From positions 1-28,665 of the forward strand of contig JALNWY010000016.1 of assembly GCA_023230665.1 (NCBI GenBank): a DNA stretch of 28,665 nt. The letters are read 5' to 3'. This stretch comes from Deltaproteobacteria bacterium. GTDB lineage: Bacteria; Desulfobacterota; Desulfomonilia; UBA1062. The stretch's first letter is position 1. Each line of letters begins with the position of its first letter. Shown here piece after piece: positions 16,084 through 22,492 of the stretch. Under the pieces are notes generated by a model, which was not told where the DNA came from, did no database searches, and was given only the letters and a program-made list of their open reading frames with translations. The translations under genes were made by a program, and so were the position numbers.

Positions 16084-18185
16084 CAGTACGGATTAACGAC
16101 ATTCTCGAAGAGGTGTCGGGGTACATTCCCGACGCGGACACCAGAATCATAGAAAAGGCATATGTGTTTTCGGCGCGCGTGCACCAGGGCCAGACGCGCC
16201 TGAGCGGCGAGCCCTACCTCAACCATCCCCTGGAAGTCGCCTATCTCATCGCCCAAATGCACCTGGACGTGACCGCAGTGGCGGCGGCCCTTCTCCATGA
16301 CACCATCGAAGACTCGCTCACCAAGGTGGAGGATATTGCCGCAGGCTTCGGGGAGGAGGTCGCCCAGGTGGTGGACGGCCTCACCAAGATCTCCAAGATC
16401 GATTTCCGCTCCGAAGAGGAGCAGCAGGCGGAGAATTTTCGCAAGATGATCCTGGCCATGAGCAAGGACCTGCGGATCCTCCTGATCAAGCTCACCGACC
16501 GGCTGCACAACATGCGGACCCTGCAGTACCACAAGCCCAGGTCCCAGGAGCGGATCGCGCGCGAGACCCTGGAGATCTATGCCCCGCTCGCAAACAGGCT
16601 CGGCATCCACTGGCTCCAGATAGAGCTTGAGGAGTTGAGCCTGAAGTATCTTGACCCTATGGGGTACAAGACGCTCAAGACCAAGCTCGAGGACATCGAG
16701 AAGGCAAAGGAGGCCTACCTGACCGGGGTCATGGACCAGATACGGTCCAAACTCGAGAGCGTGGGAATCAATGCCGAGGTCAAGGGCAGGATAAAGCACG
16801 TCTACAGCCTGTACCAGAAACTCAGAAAGCAGGGCATACCCTTTGAGGACGTGTATGACGTCATGGGCATGCGGATCATCGTCTCGAGCGTGGCCGAATG
16901 TTACGAGACGCTCGGGATCATCCATTCCATCTGGAAGCCTATCCAGTCGCGCATCAAGGACTTCATCGCCATGCCCAAGGCGAACATGTACCAGTCGCTG
17001 CATACTACCGTGTTCGGACCAGGCGGGGACCGGATCGAAATCCAGATCCGCACCCGGGAGATGGATTACATTGCCAACGAGGGCATTGCAGCCCACTGGC
17101 GCTACAAAGACGGCATGCAGATCAGCGATCACGAGGGAGAGAAACTTTCCTGGCTCCGGCAGCTCCTGGAGTGGCAGAGGGAGCTCAAGGACCCGCACGA
17201 ATTCCTCCAGAGCGTCAAGATTGACCTCTATCCGGAAGACGTCTATGTCTTTACTCCCAAGGGAGAGGTCAAGCGGTTCCCCATGGGGGCCACGCCCCTG
17301 GATTTCGCCTACAGCGTGCACACCCAGCTGGGGAATCAGTGCATGGGAGCCAAGGTCAACGGGAAGATCGTACCTTTACGGTACAAGCTCAACAGCGGGG
17401 ACGTGATCGAGATCCTGCGTTCTTCCAAGCAGCACCCGGGCAAGGACTGGCTCCGCATCGCCAAGACCTCGCGCGCCAAGACCAAGATCAAGACATGGCT
17501 CAGGGCCCAGGAAAACGAGCAGAGCATCGCGCTGGGCAGGGAGATTCTGGAAAAGCGCATCAGGAGTCTGCGCCTTGGCAAGGAAGTCGACTACGAGGCC
17601 ATGGCCAAAGACTTTTCCTTCCCGGATACGGATGCCTTCTTCATGGCGATCGGGTTCGGCAGGCTCTCCGTCAACCAGGTGATCAACCGGATCGCACCCG
17701 AAGAGCAGAAAAAGGCGCCCAAGCAGCAAGTCCGGAAGAAGAGGCAGGACTCATCGGGCATCGTGGTCAAGGGGGTGGAGGATCTCCTCGTGCGGTATGC
17801 CAAGTGCTGCAGGCCTATCCCGGGCGACGAGGTGATAGGGTTCATCACCCGGGGCAGGGGCATCACCGTTCACCGCAGCGGCTGCCCGTATGTGATGGAG
17901 ATCGATCCCAGGCGGCTCATTCCCGTTGAATGGGACAAAAACTTCTCGGATAGCCACGAGATCGAGTTCACGGTGATGTGCGCGGACAAGCCGGGCATGC
18001 TGGGGTCGATCACCGCCGCCATCGGCACCCGCAACGTCAATATCATCAACATGAAGGCATATCCGGTGGCGAACGGCAGCGCCATGTGCGTTTTCAGGGT
18101 CATGGTCAAGAGCCTCTCCGAGCTCAAGGACCTCTTCGGCGACATTCGCAGGCTCAAGGGCGTGGAGAGGATGGAGCGGCACTGA
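16080..18185 (+). CDS. rel: Bifunctional (p)ppGpp synthetase/hydrolase, Rel/SpoT type
   Basis: A 701-residue long RSH enzyme that makes and degrades the stringent alarmone. The HD hydrolase domain is intact: LLHDTIED with H73-D74 and E77-D78. The synthetase domain shows GMRIIVSSVAECYETLG and SRIKDFIAMPKANMYQSLHT. The basic R-x-K-D form near residue 291 is typical of bifunctional enzymes, not of hydrolase-dead RelA. Then come the TGS domain (DVYVFTPKGEVKRFPMGATP, about 385-445), a Cys-rich conserved segment (YAKCCRPIPGDEVIG, HRSGCP), and a C-terminal ACT domain (about 630-701). The start is TTG at 16080, in a TTGA overlap with the proS stop, preceded by CAGGAAG. Co-transcription with proS links stringent response to aminoacylation. 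Confidence 0.96.
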   Translation: MTVRINDILEEVSGYIPDADTRIIEKAYVFSARVHQGQTRLSGEPYLNHPLEVAYLIAQMHLDVTAVAAALLHDTIEDSLTKVEDIAAGFGEEVAQVVDGLTKISKIDFRSEEEQQAENFRKMILAMSKDLRILLIKLTDRLHNMRTLQYHKPRSQERIARETLEIYAPLANRLGIHWLQIELEELSLKYLDPMGYKTLKTKLEDIEKAKEAYLTGVMDQIRSKLESVGINAEVKGRIKHVYSLYQKLRKQGIPFEDVYDVMGMRIIVSSVAECYETLGIIHSIWKPIQSRIKDFIAMPKANMYQSLHTTVFGPGGDRIEIQIRTREMDYIANEGIAAHWRYKDGMQISDHEGEKLSWLRQLLEWQRELKDPHEFLQSVKIDLYPEDVYVFTPKGEVKRFPMGATPLDFAYSVHTQLGNQCMGAKVNGKIVPLRYKLNSGDVIEILRSSKQHPGKDWLRIAKTSRAKTKIKTWLRAQENEQSIALGREILEKRIRSLRLGKEVDYEAMAKDFSFPDTDAFFMAIGFGRLSVNQVINRIAPEEQKKAPKQQVRKKRQDSSGIVVKGVEDLLVRYAKCCRPIPGDEVIGFITRGRGITVHRSGCPYVMEIDPRRLIPVEWDKNFSDSHEIEFTVMCADKPGMLGSITAAIGTRNVNIINMKAYPVANGSAMCVFRVMVKSLSELKDLFGDIRRLKGVERMERH

Positions 18186-18202
18186 AAAGAACCCGGCGCC
18201 GT

Positions 18203-18685
18203 CTACAACTGGGCCCTGATCTTCTCGATAATACTCCCTTCCAGTGTCTTCTTGGAGATGCACTCGTGCCATTCCTGGGACACGTTTCTGTCGTATGCCT
18301 CGATATGTGCGGTGATCTTCACCTTGGTGCTCATATCGTTGATGGAGGTCACGAGAATGCTCAGGGTATATCCGGCCTGAGACCATATGGCCAGTCGTGC
18401 GGCCGAGGGCTTCTCCGCTATGGCTTCGATCTCGTAGTGTGCCTGGGGCCCCACCGAATAGTTGACGAACTTGGTCGTGATCACGCCTCTGCCCTTGTCC
18501 ATGGAATCGATGGGGATCGACTCCGCGTTCAGGGTCATGACCACGGTGTCCCAGACCTTGTCGAAGCGGGCGAGATAAAACGCTGTATCGTCCTTGAGAG
18601 ATGGTGTCGCCTTTTTCGGGGCTGAAGCGCAGCCGGTTGCGAGAAATACCGCCAGCAACACCGAGAGGTAAAGCTTTGTCTTCAT
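18203..18685 (-). CDS. Small predicted lipoprotein, function unknown
   Basis: A 160-residue protein with a lipoprotein signal: MKTKLYLSVLLAVFLATGC, with the lipidated cysteine at 19. The mature part is a single soluble alpha/beta domain of about 140 residues with no family I can name. KDDTAFYLARFDKVWDTVV and GRGVITTKFVNYS resemble small outer-membrane lipoprotein domains in general layout. The frame extends to 18793, but GAGGAG lies before the ATG at 18685, and only that start gives a proper signal peptide. It is monocistronic, and converges on rel with a 17-base gap and no separate terminator. An ACGAGA/TCTCGT hairpin lies in its leader (18716-18732). Confidence 0.75.
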   Translation of the reverse strand: MKTKLYLSVLLAVFLATGCASAPKKATPSLKDDTAFYLARFDKVWDTVVMTLNAESIPIDSMDKGRGVITTKFVNYSVGPQAHYEIEAIAEKPSAARLAIWSQAGYTLSILVTSINDMSTKVKITAHIEAYDRNVSQEWHECISKKTLEGSIIEKIRAQL

Positions 18686-18772
18686 TACGTGTCTCCTCAT
18701 TGCAATCAATCGTGCACGAGACGGATTCTCGTAGATCACAAAAACACTATAACAGAGAAGCAAGGAAAATAC

Positions 18773-18789
18773 ACCCGCATATTGCGGGT
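18773..18789 (-). terminator. Hairpin downstream of rpmB
   Basis: A 7-bp perfect stem ACCCGCA/TGCGGGT with a 3-base loop, followed on the minus strand by GTATTTTCC. The T-run is weak. It may back up the hairpin at 18837-18850 in ending the tRNA-Leu/rpmB transcript before the lipoprotein gene. Confidence 0.35.
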
Positions 18790-18815
18790 TCACGCGTCAT
18801 CCTGATCGTGGATAT

Positions 18816-18850
18816 GAAAAAAAGATTCTTAAGAAACGGACTATTGTCCG
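18816..18850 (-). terminator. Probable terminator of the tRNA-Leu/rpmB transcript
   Basis: On the minus strand CGGAC-AATA-GTCCG (18850-18837) is followed by TTTCTTAAGAATC and a run of seven T ending at 18816. It lies 19 bases past the rpmB stop. The stem is short and the T-run slightly removed, so efficiency is uncertain. Confidence 0.5.
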
Positions 18851-18869
18851 ATGCGTTCCGTCCGGCGGA

Positions 18870-19064
18870 TCAGGTCGAGTGTTTCTCCACCCTGCCCGAC
18901 TTGATGCACTGGGTGCAGACGTTGATCCTTTTTGCGCCCTGCGCGGAGGAGACCCGTACCCGCTGCAGATTGGGAAGCCAGACCTTGCGCGTCTTGTTCA
19001 TCGCATGAGAGACGTTGTGCCCGATTTGCGGACCCTTGCCGCATATTTCACACTTTCTCGACAT
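18870..19064 (-). CDS. rpmB: 50S ribosomal protein L28
   Basis: A 64-residue L28, with CEICGKGPQIGHNVSHAMN at the start and INVCTQCIKSGRV near the end. The two C-x2-C pairs make this the zinc-binding (C+) form; no zinc-free paralogue is in the window. AAGAAGG lies before the ATG. It begins 39 bases after the tRNA-Leu gene on the same strand, with no promoter of its own seen, so the tRNA and the mRNA are probably cut from one transcript. Confidence 0.97.
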   Translation of the reverse strand: MSRKCEICGKGPQIGHNVSHAMNKTRKVWLPNLQRVRVSSAQGAKRINVCTQCIKSGRVEKHST

Positions 19065-19103
19065 TGCCTTCTTTTATCTCGCTTTCTATGAATATCGTAT
19101 CTT

Positions 19104-19190
19104 TGGTGCCGAAGCCGGGATTTGAACCCGGACGGGCGTAGCCCACCACCCCCTCAAGATGGCGTGTCTGCCAAATTCCACCACTTCGGC
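19104..19190 (-). tRNA. tRNA-Leu(GAG)
   Basis: An 87-base class II tRNA on the minus strand with encoded CCA (19106-19104). The acceptor stem GCCGAAG pairs with CTTCGGC, and the discriminator is A, as in leucine tRNAs. The anticodon stem CCATC/GGTGG holds loop TTGAGGG, so the anticodon is GAG (reads CUC and CUU). A long variable arm with GGGC/GCCC pairing and a T-arm CCGGG-TTCAAAT-CCCGG complete the cloverleaf. Confidence 0.97.
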
Positions 19191-19204
19191 ATAATCTGTT
19201 GCTG

Positions 19205-19233
19205 TTCATAACAACCAAAGGTCTCAGTGTCAA
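19205..19233 (-). promoter_or_regulatory. Promoter of tRNA-Leu/rpmB
   Basis: On the minus strand a perfect -35 TTGACA (19233-19228), a 17-base spacer, then TATGAA (19210-19205). Transcription would start a few bases before the mature tRNA 5' end at 19190. Spacing and position are ideal. Confidence 0.65.
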
Positions 19234-19278
19234 TATGGAAAATCATCCTGGCGACGCGCTGCTCCGTCCTTTTCCAGG

Positions 19279-19307
19279 ACCTCTGTCAAAGGGGGAGAAA
19301 AAAGAAC
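19279..19307 (+). repeat. Degenerate dispersed intergenic repeat, copy 2
   Basis: CCTCTGTCAAAGGGGG followed by an A-rich run. It aligns with the minus strand of 5482-5454 with few differences. It lies in the 299-base gap between tRNA-Leu and the ferritin-like gene, where I see otherwise only the tRNA promoter and AT-rich sequence before the ferritin-like gene. Confidence 0.35.
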
Positions 19308-19489
19308 GGGGCGTGCCGGAGATTTTCCATCAGATCCCGGTGCCCGCGTGCCCCGGAGGGTCCCCCCTCTCTTGGGTGCTGAAATTTTTCATGATTCGGA
19401 ATTGATTCTGCCCTCGCATTCTTTATTAGAGATATTATTGTGAAAAACAATCGAGTCTCCCAGGCAGGGAGGAATACGGAGGAACATGC

Positions 19490-19972
19490 ATGCAAGGAAC
19501 ATTCAACGCGGACGAGGTTTTCCAGATGGCAATCGAAATTGAGAAGCGGGGAGCGGCATTTTATCGCGCTGCATCTGATTTTTTCGATGAACCCGGGGTA
19601 AAGGCACTGCTTAAGAGCCTCTCGGAGATGGAACTGGAGCACGAAAAGGAGTTTGCCTCTCTTCAGGAGAGCATGACACGGGACAGCTCATATGCTCAGG
19701 GATATGATCCCGACGGAGTAGCCGCCTCATACCTGGGCTCCCTGACGAGCGGCAAGGTATTCGATCCCTCCCTGATCTTCGCCGGGACCGAGACCGTAGA
19801 AGGGGTGCTGAAAAAGGGGATCGAGGCGGAAAAGAACTCTATCGTCCTCTACACCGGCCTGAAGGGCGTGGTCCCCGATGAGCTGGGCAGAGACAAGGTG
19901 GACCGGATCATCCGTGAGGAGATGAAACACCTGGCCGTCCTGGTCGAACAGCTCGGGTCCTTGGAGGGATAA
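19490..19972 (+). CDS. Ferritin-like diiron protein (rubrerythrin-type four-helix domain)
   Basis: A 160-residue four-helix-bundle protein without a rubredoxin domain. The diiron ligands are visible in order: E in AIEIEKRG, ExxH in MELEHEKEF, E in IEAEKNSIVLY, and ExxH in EEMKHLAVL. This is the ferritin-like/rubrerythrin type, likely to handle iron, peroxide or oxygen in an anaerobe. GGAGG lies 8 bases before the ATG at 19490; another ATG four bases earlier is in a different frame. A CTCCC/GGGAG hairpin sits in the leader. It is the first gene of an oxygen-defence cluster, 14 bases ahead of a ruined flavodiiron gene and followed by rubredoxin and, further on, rubrerythrin. Confidence 0.88.
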   Translation: MQGTFNADEVFQMAIEIEKRGAAFYRAASDFFDEPGVKALLKSLSEMELEHEKEFASLQESMTRDSSYAQGYDPDGVAASYLGSLTSGKVFDPSLIFAGTETVEGVLKKGIEAEKNSIVLYTGLKGVVPDELGRDKVDRIIREEMKHLAVLVEQLGSLEG

Positions 19973-19986
19973 AGCGAGAAAAGATC

Positions 19987-20330
19987 ATGGCGGAGATATT
20001 CCAGGCGGTGAAGATCAGCGGGAACGTCGAACAACCAGATACTTTCCGTCCATGGCGGGTGTGCTCACCTATCTCAAGGGCTTGAGACCCCGGAACCTCA
20101 TGGGGCGGCGTTTAGGCTCCTATGGGCGGAGCGGCGAGGCGCCGGATCGCATCAACGGCTTTCTTGCCGACATGGAGGTAGGCCTCGTCAGGGCCCTGGT
20201 CAAGGCCAAGTAGGTTCCTGATGACGATACCCTCGAATCGTGCTATGGGTTGGGCAGGACAGTGGCCCTGAGACTCGGCGAGGTCATCTGGCGATGCGGG
20301 GTGGAATCACGAGAGGGCATCGCAGCCTGA
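19987..20330 (+). pseudogene. fprA: Remnant of flavodiiron protein (FprA / rubredoxin:oxygen oxidoreductase)
   Basis: Three conceptual pieces of a flavodiiron oxygen or NO reductase remain. From the ATG at 19987 the first 14 codons read MAEIFQAVKISGNV, the characteristic opening before the metallo-beta-lactamase domain. That domain and most of the flavodoxin domain are absent. Near 20035 the sequence jumps to the C-terminal flavodoxin part in another frame: YFPSMAGVLTYLKGLRPRN, then LGSYGRSGEA (20043-20210). This run meets an in-frame TAG at 20211, after which VPDDDTLESCYGLGR continues the expected C-terminus to TGA at 20330. Intact members have about 400 residues; about 115 codons remain. 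The diiron and FMN sites are lost, so no activity is expected. Placement between ferritin-like and rubredoxin genes matches the usual operon. An assembly error could explain the deletion, but not easily the stop as well. Confidence 0.8.
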
Positions 20331-20424
20331 CCGGGTTTAAGGCCCTTTTCCGATCCGTGTTCCCGGATGCCGGAGCGTGTGTAGGCACCGGAGAAAAACA
20401 TAAGAATCCACAAGGGAGGATGAG

Positions 20425-20586
20425 ATGCAGAGATACGTATGTCTGGTTTGCGGCTATGTATACGATCCGGACAAAGGCGACCCCGAGGGCGAGATCCCTC
20501 CCGGGACCTCATTCGAGGCACTGCCCGAAGACTGGGTCTGCCCGGTGTGCGGGGCTCCCAAGAGCGAGTTTGAACCCGAGTCATGA
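20425..20586 (+). CDS. rd: Rubredoxin
   Basis: A 53-residue rubredoxin, a one-iron electron carrier. The two iron knuckles are YVCLVCGYVYDP near the N-terminus and WVCPVCGAPKSEFEP near the C-terminus, giving C-x2-C and C-x2-C. Between them is the usual GDPEGEIPPGTSFEALPEDW, with its conserved aromatic residues. GGGAGGATGAG precedes the ATG at 20425. It lies 94 bases past the flavodiiron remnant, whose intact form it would have supplied with electrons. It could still serve the rubrerythrin encoded 1 kb downstream. No rubredoxin reductase is in view. Confidence 0.96.
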   Translation: MQRYVCLVCGYVYDPDKGDPEGEIPPGTSFEALPEDWVCPVCGAPKSEFEPES

Positions 20587-20707
20587 GGTTCTGTGCTCCT
20601 GGCGGCAGAGTGTCCGCCCGGAGAATTCATCATGGCCGAAGGCGGATAGCGCGGATGATGGTGCAGACAACCACGAGAACGGACCCAGCCGGGGAGACTG
20701 ACCGGCC

Positions 20708-21529
20708 ATGACGGTGTCGGATGCTCTCCGGAAGGTATTTCTCCGGGAAACGTTCGACCGGTTCCATCATCCCGAATATATCTCTCCTGATCCCCTGGAG
20801 TTCGTGCACCTCTATGCGGACCCGCTCGACCGGGAGATCGCAGGGCTCGTCGCCTCGGCGCTTGCCTATGGAAGGGTGGCGCAGGTTCTGAAGAGCGTGA
20901 ACAAGGTGTTTGGGCAGATGGGATGCTCTCCGCGCGCGTTTCTCGACAACACACCCGGACCGGTTCTGCGGGAGAGGTTCCGCGGATTTAAGCACCGGTT
21001 CACTACGGAGTGTGAGCTGGCAGACCTCTTCGTGGGCATTCAGAGCGTGCTCCGCAGGCACGGGACGCTCCAGGCGTGTTTCCTCTCCGGTCTTCGCGCC
21101 GGAGACGACACGGTCGGACCCGCCCTGTGCGCCTTTGTCAGGGAGCTCAACGTGCATGAGAACAACGGAGGCTCCAACAGCCTGATCCCGGTTCCGGATA
21201 AAAACAGCGCGTGCAAGAGGCTGCACCTGTACTTGAGATGGATGGTCCGCTCCGATGCAGTCGATCCCGGGGTGTGGACCGATGTCTCTCCGGAAAAGCT
21301 TATCGTTCCGCTGGACACCCACATGTTCCGGACGTGCAGGTCCCTGGGTATGACCACACGGTCGCAGGCGGACGGAAAGACCGCCCTGGAGATCACATCC
21401 GCTTTCCGGAAGATCGAGCCGGGTGATCCAGTGAAGTATGACTTTTCCCTCACCAGGATCGGCATCCGCAGGGAAGGCGATCTTTCCCGGATGATCGAGA
21501 CGTGTGCGCGTGCACATCGGTTCTTATAG
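20708..21529 (+). CDS. TIGR02757/DUF2400 family protein
   Basis: A 273-residue protein matching the TIGR02757 (DUF2400, PF09674) family. Diagnostic segments are YISPDPLEFVHLYADPLDREIAGL, SALAYGRVAQVL near the N-terminus, and the CKRLHLYLRWMVR, VDPGVW and LIVPLDTHMFR stretch. LGMTTRSQADGKTALEIT and a final DPVKYDFSLTRIGI follow. The arrangement is reminiscent of helix-hairpin-helix DNA glycosylases, but the function is not established. GGGGAG lies about 11 bases before the ATG. The gene sits between rubredoxin and rubrerythrin and shares their direction, so it is probably in the same oxygen-defence transcript. That is compatible with, but no proof of, a repair role. Confidence 0.88.
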   Translation: MTVSDALRKVFLRETFDRFHHPEYISPDPLEFVHLYADPLDREIAGLVASALAYGRVAQVLKSVNKVFGQMGCSPRAFLDNTPGPVLRERFRGFKHRFTTECELADLFVGIQSVLRRHGTLQACFLSGLRAGDDTVGPALCAFVRELNVHENNGGSNSLIPVPDKNSACKRLHLYLRWMVRSDAVDPGVWTDVSPEKLIVPLDTHMFRTCRSLGMTTRSQADGKTALEITSAFRKIEPGDPVKYDFSLTRIGIRREGDLSRMIETCARAHRFL

Positions 21530-21556
21530 GGGTTGAACGTAAAAAAGGAGGAAGGT

Positions 21557-22054
21557 ATGGATGAACGGATCCGCAAAGCCATACACGAGGCATATACCGG
21601 AGAATCCAAGGCTTCGCTCAGATTGAAGGTTTTTGCCGAAAAGGCCCAGGCCGAAGGCTACCCCCAGCTTGCAAAGCTTTTCCGGGTGGTGTCGTTCTCC
21701 GAGGAGCTCCACGGCAAGAGGGCGCTCAGGCTGCTCAGAGAGATCAAGAGCACGGAAGAGAACCTTGCCGAGAGCTTCGAGTCAGAGACCAGGGTGGCGG
21801 GTGTCGCGTATGATCAGTTCATCAGGTACGCGGAAGAGGCCGGAGACAGGGCGGCGTCGCTGTACTTCAGCCAGTCAAGGGATGTGGAGGAGATCCATGC
21901 AAAGCTGTACAAGGAGGCCATGGACCACGTTCTGGAAGAGCGGCAGACCACCTACTACGTGTGCGACCTCTGCGGGTATGTCTCCGACGGTGTGCTGCCC
22001 GAAAAATGTCCTGTCTGCGGGGCCGGCAAAGAGCGGTTCGTCTCCTTCGAGTAG
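21557..22054 (+). CDS. rbr: Rubrerythrin
   Basis: A 165-residue rubrerythrin, a non-haem peroxidase of anaerobes that reduces hydrogen peroxide with electrons from rubredoxin. The N-terminal four-helix domain holds the diiron ligands E16 (TGESKA), E49 and H52 (SEELH), E93/E94, and E111 with H114 (VEEIHAKL). The C-terminal rubredoxin-like domain has C136/C139 and C151/C154 in YVCDLCGYV and EKCPVCGAG. The frame opens earlier, at a TTG at 21533, but AGGAGGAAGG directly precedes the ATG at 21557. It is the last gene of the cluster, and a strong hairpin lies 26 bases after the stop. Confidence 0.95.
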   Translation: MDERIRKAIHEAYTGESKASLRLKVFAEKAQAEGYPQLAKLFRVVSFSEELHGKRALRLLREIKSTEENLAESFESETRVAGVAYDQFIRYAEEAGDRAASLYFSQSRDVEEIHAKLYKEAMDHVLEERQTTYYVCDLCGYVSDGVLPEKCPVCGAGKERFVSFE

Positions 22055-22079
22055 GCCGCCTTCGCGCCCATCACGGTTC

Positions 22080-22113
22080 CCTTTCCAGGACGGAAAGACC
22101 GTCTTTGGAAAGG
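22080..22113. terminator. Bipartite hairpin between convergent transcripts
   Basis: CCTTTCCA (22080-22087) pairs with TGGAAAGG (22106-22113). Inside, GACGG pairs with CCGTC around the loop AAAGA: 13 bp in all with a small bulge. It sits between the rubrerythrin stop and the end of the minus-strand small ORF. It lacks a T-run on either strand, so it may block 3' decay or end transcription with Rho. Confidence 0.45.
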
Positions 22114-22119
22114 CAAAGA

Positions 22120-22296
22120 TCAGCTCATGGATCGCTCTTTCAGGAGTTCGGCCCAGTAGGTTTCGTATTCCCTGCAGGCCTTCTTGAGCCCCTGGATTGT
22201 ACGGATTCCGAGCCGGATGAGCTCTTCGAGTATTTCTCTTCGTGTAAGCGTCACGGCATACAACCTGCCTGATGAATCTGTATTCCGCCGGATCAT
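22120..22296 (-). CDS. Possible small protein (58 residues)
   Basis: A 58-codon open frame running with the upstream MCE/repeat-protein genes. The segment VTLTRREILEELIRLGIRT and the following LKKACREYETYW are charged, helix-forming and read like coding sequence. The likely core begins at an internal GTG 14 codons in. It is preceded only by weak purine-rich sequence (GAGAGCTGAG) before the ATG at 22296. It ends 7 bases from the bipartite hairpin. I do not recognise a family. The 196 bases between it and the repeat-protein gene hold no other gene. Confidence 0.45.
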   Translation of the reverse strand: MIRRNTDSSGRLYAVTLTRREILEELIRLGIRTIQGLKKACREYETYWAELLKERSMS

Positions 22297-22492
22297 CTCA
22301 GCTCTCGATTGATACGGTCAGGCGATTCATATATCAAAAAACAGCCGGTCCGCCAAGGATAAAATGAATGATGAATGTTGTCGTCCCGGGGATGTCTTTC
22401 CTGCACTGCCGGGAGGGATGACAGGAGGATATTCTTCCGGATCCGGCGGTAGCACCCAAAGGCCGGGAAATCCGGCGAAAGGCTGGCATCGC

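Noticed and set aside
19402..19429. TTGATT-16-TATTAG as a promoter for the ferritin-like gene.
   Set aside because: Both hexamers are poor and several alternative placements are equally good in this AT-rich stretch.
19423..19437. AT-rich TTATTAGAGATATTA before the ferritin-like gene as a PerR/Fur-type box.
   Set aside because: By hand it matches only 9 of 14 defined positions of the PerR consensus, and the symmetry is poor. In an AT-rich leader this is too weak to call.
20211..20213. In-frame TAG in the flavodiiron remnant, and an open frame for about 37 codons past the fmt TAG (27156-27154), as hints of pyrrolysine or stop read-through.
   Set aside because: TAG is the normal stop of about seven genes here (including rpe, rbr, the MCE and DUF2400 genes). 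The flavodiiron gene is already broken by deletion and frame change, fmt has its normal length at the TAG, and no Pyl genes are in view.
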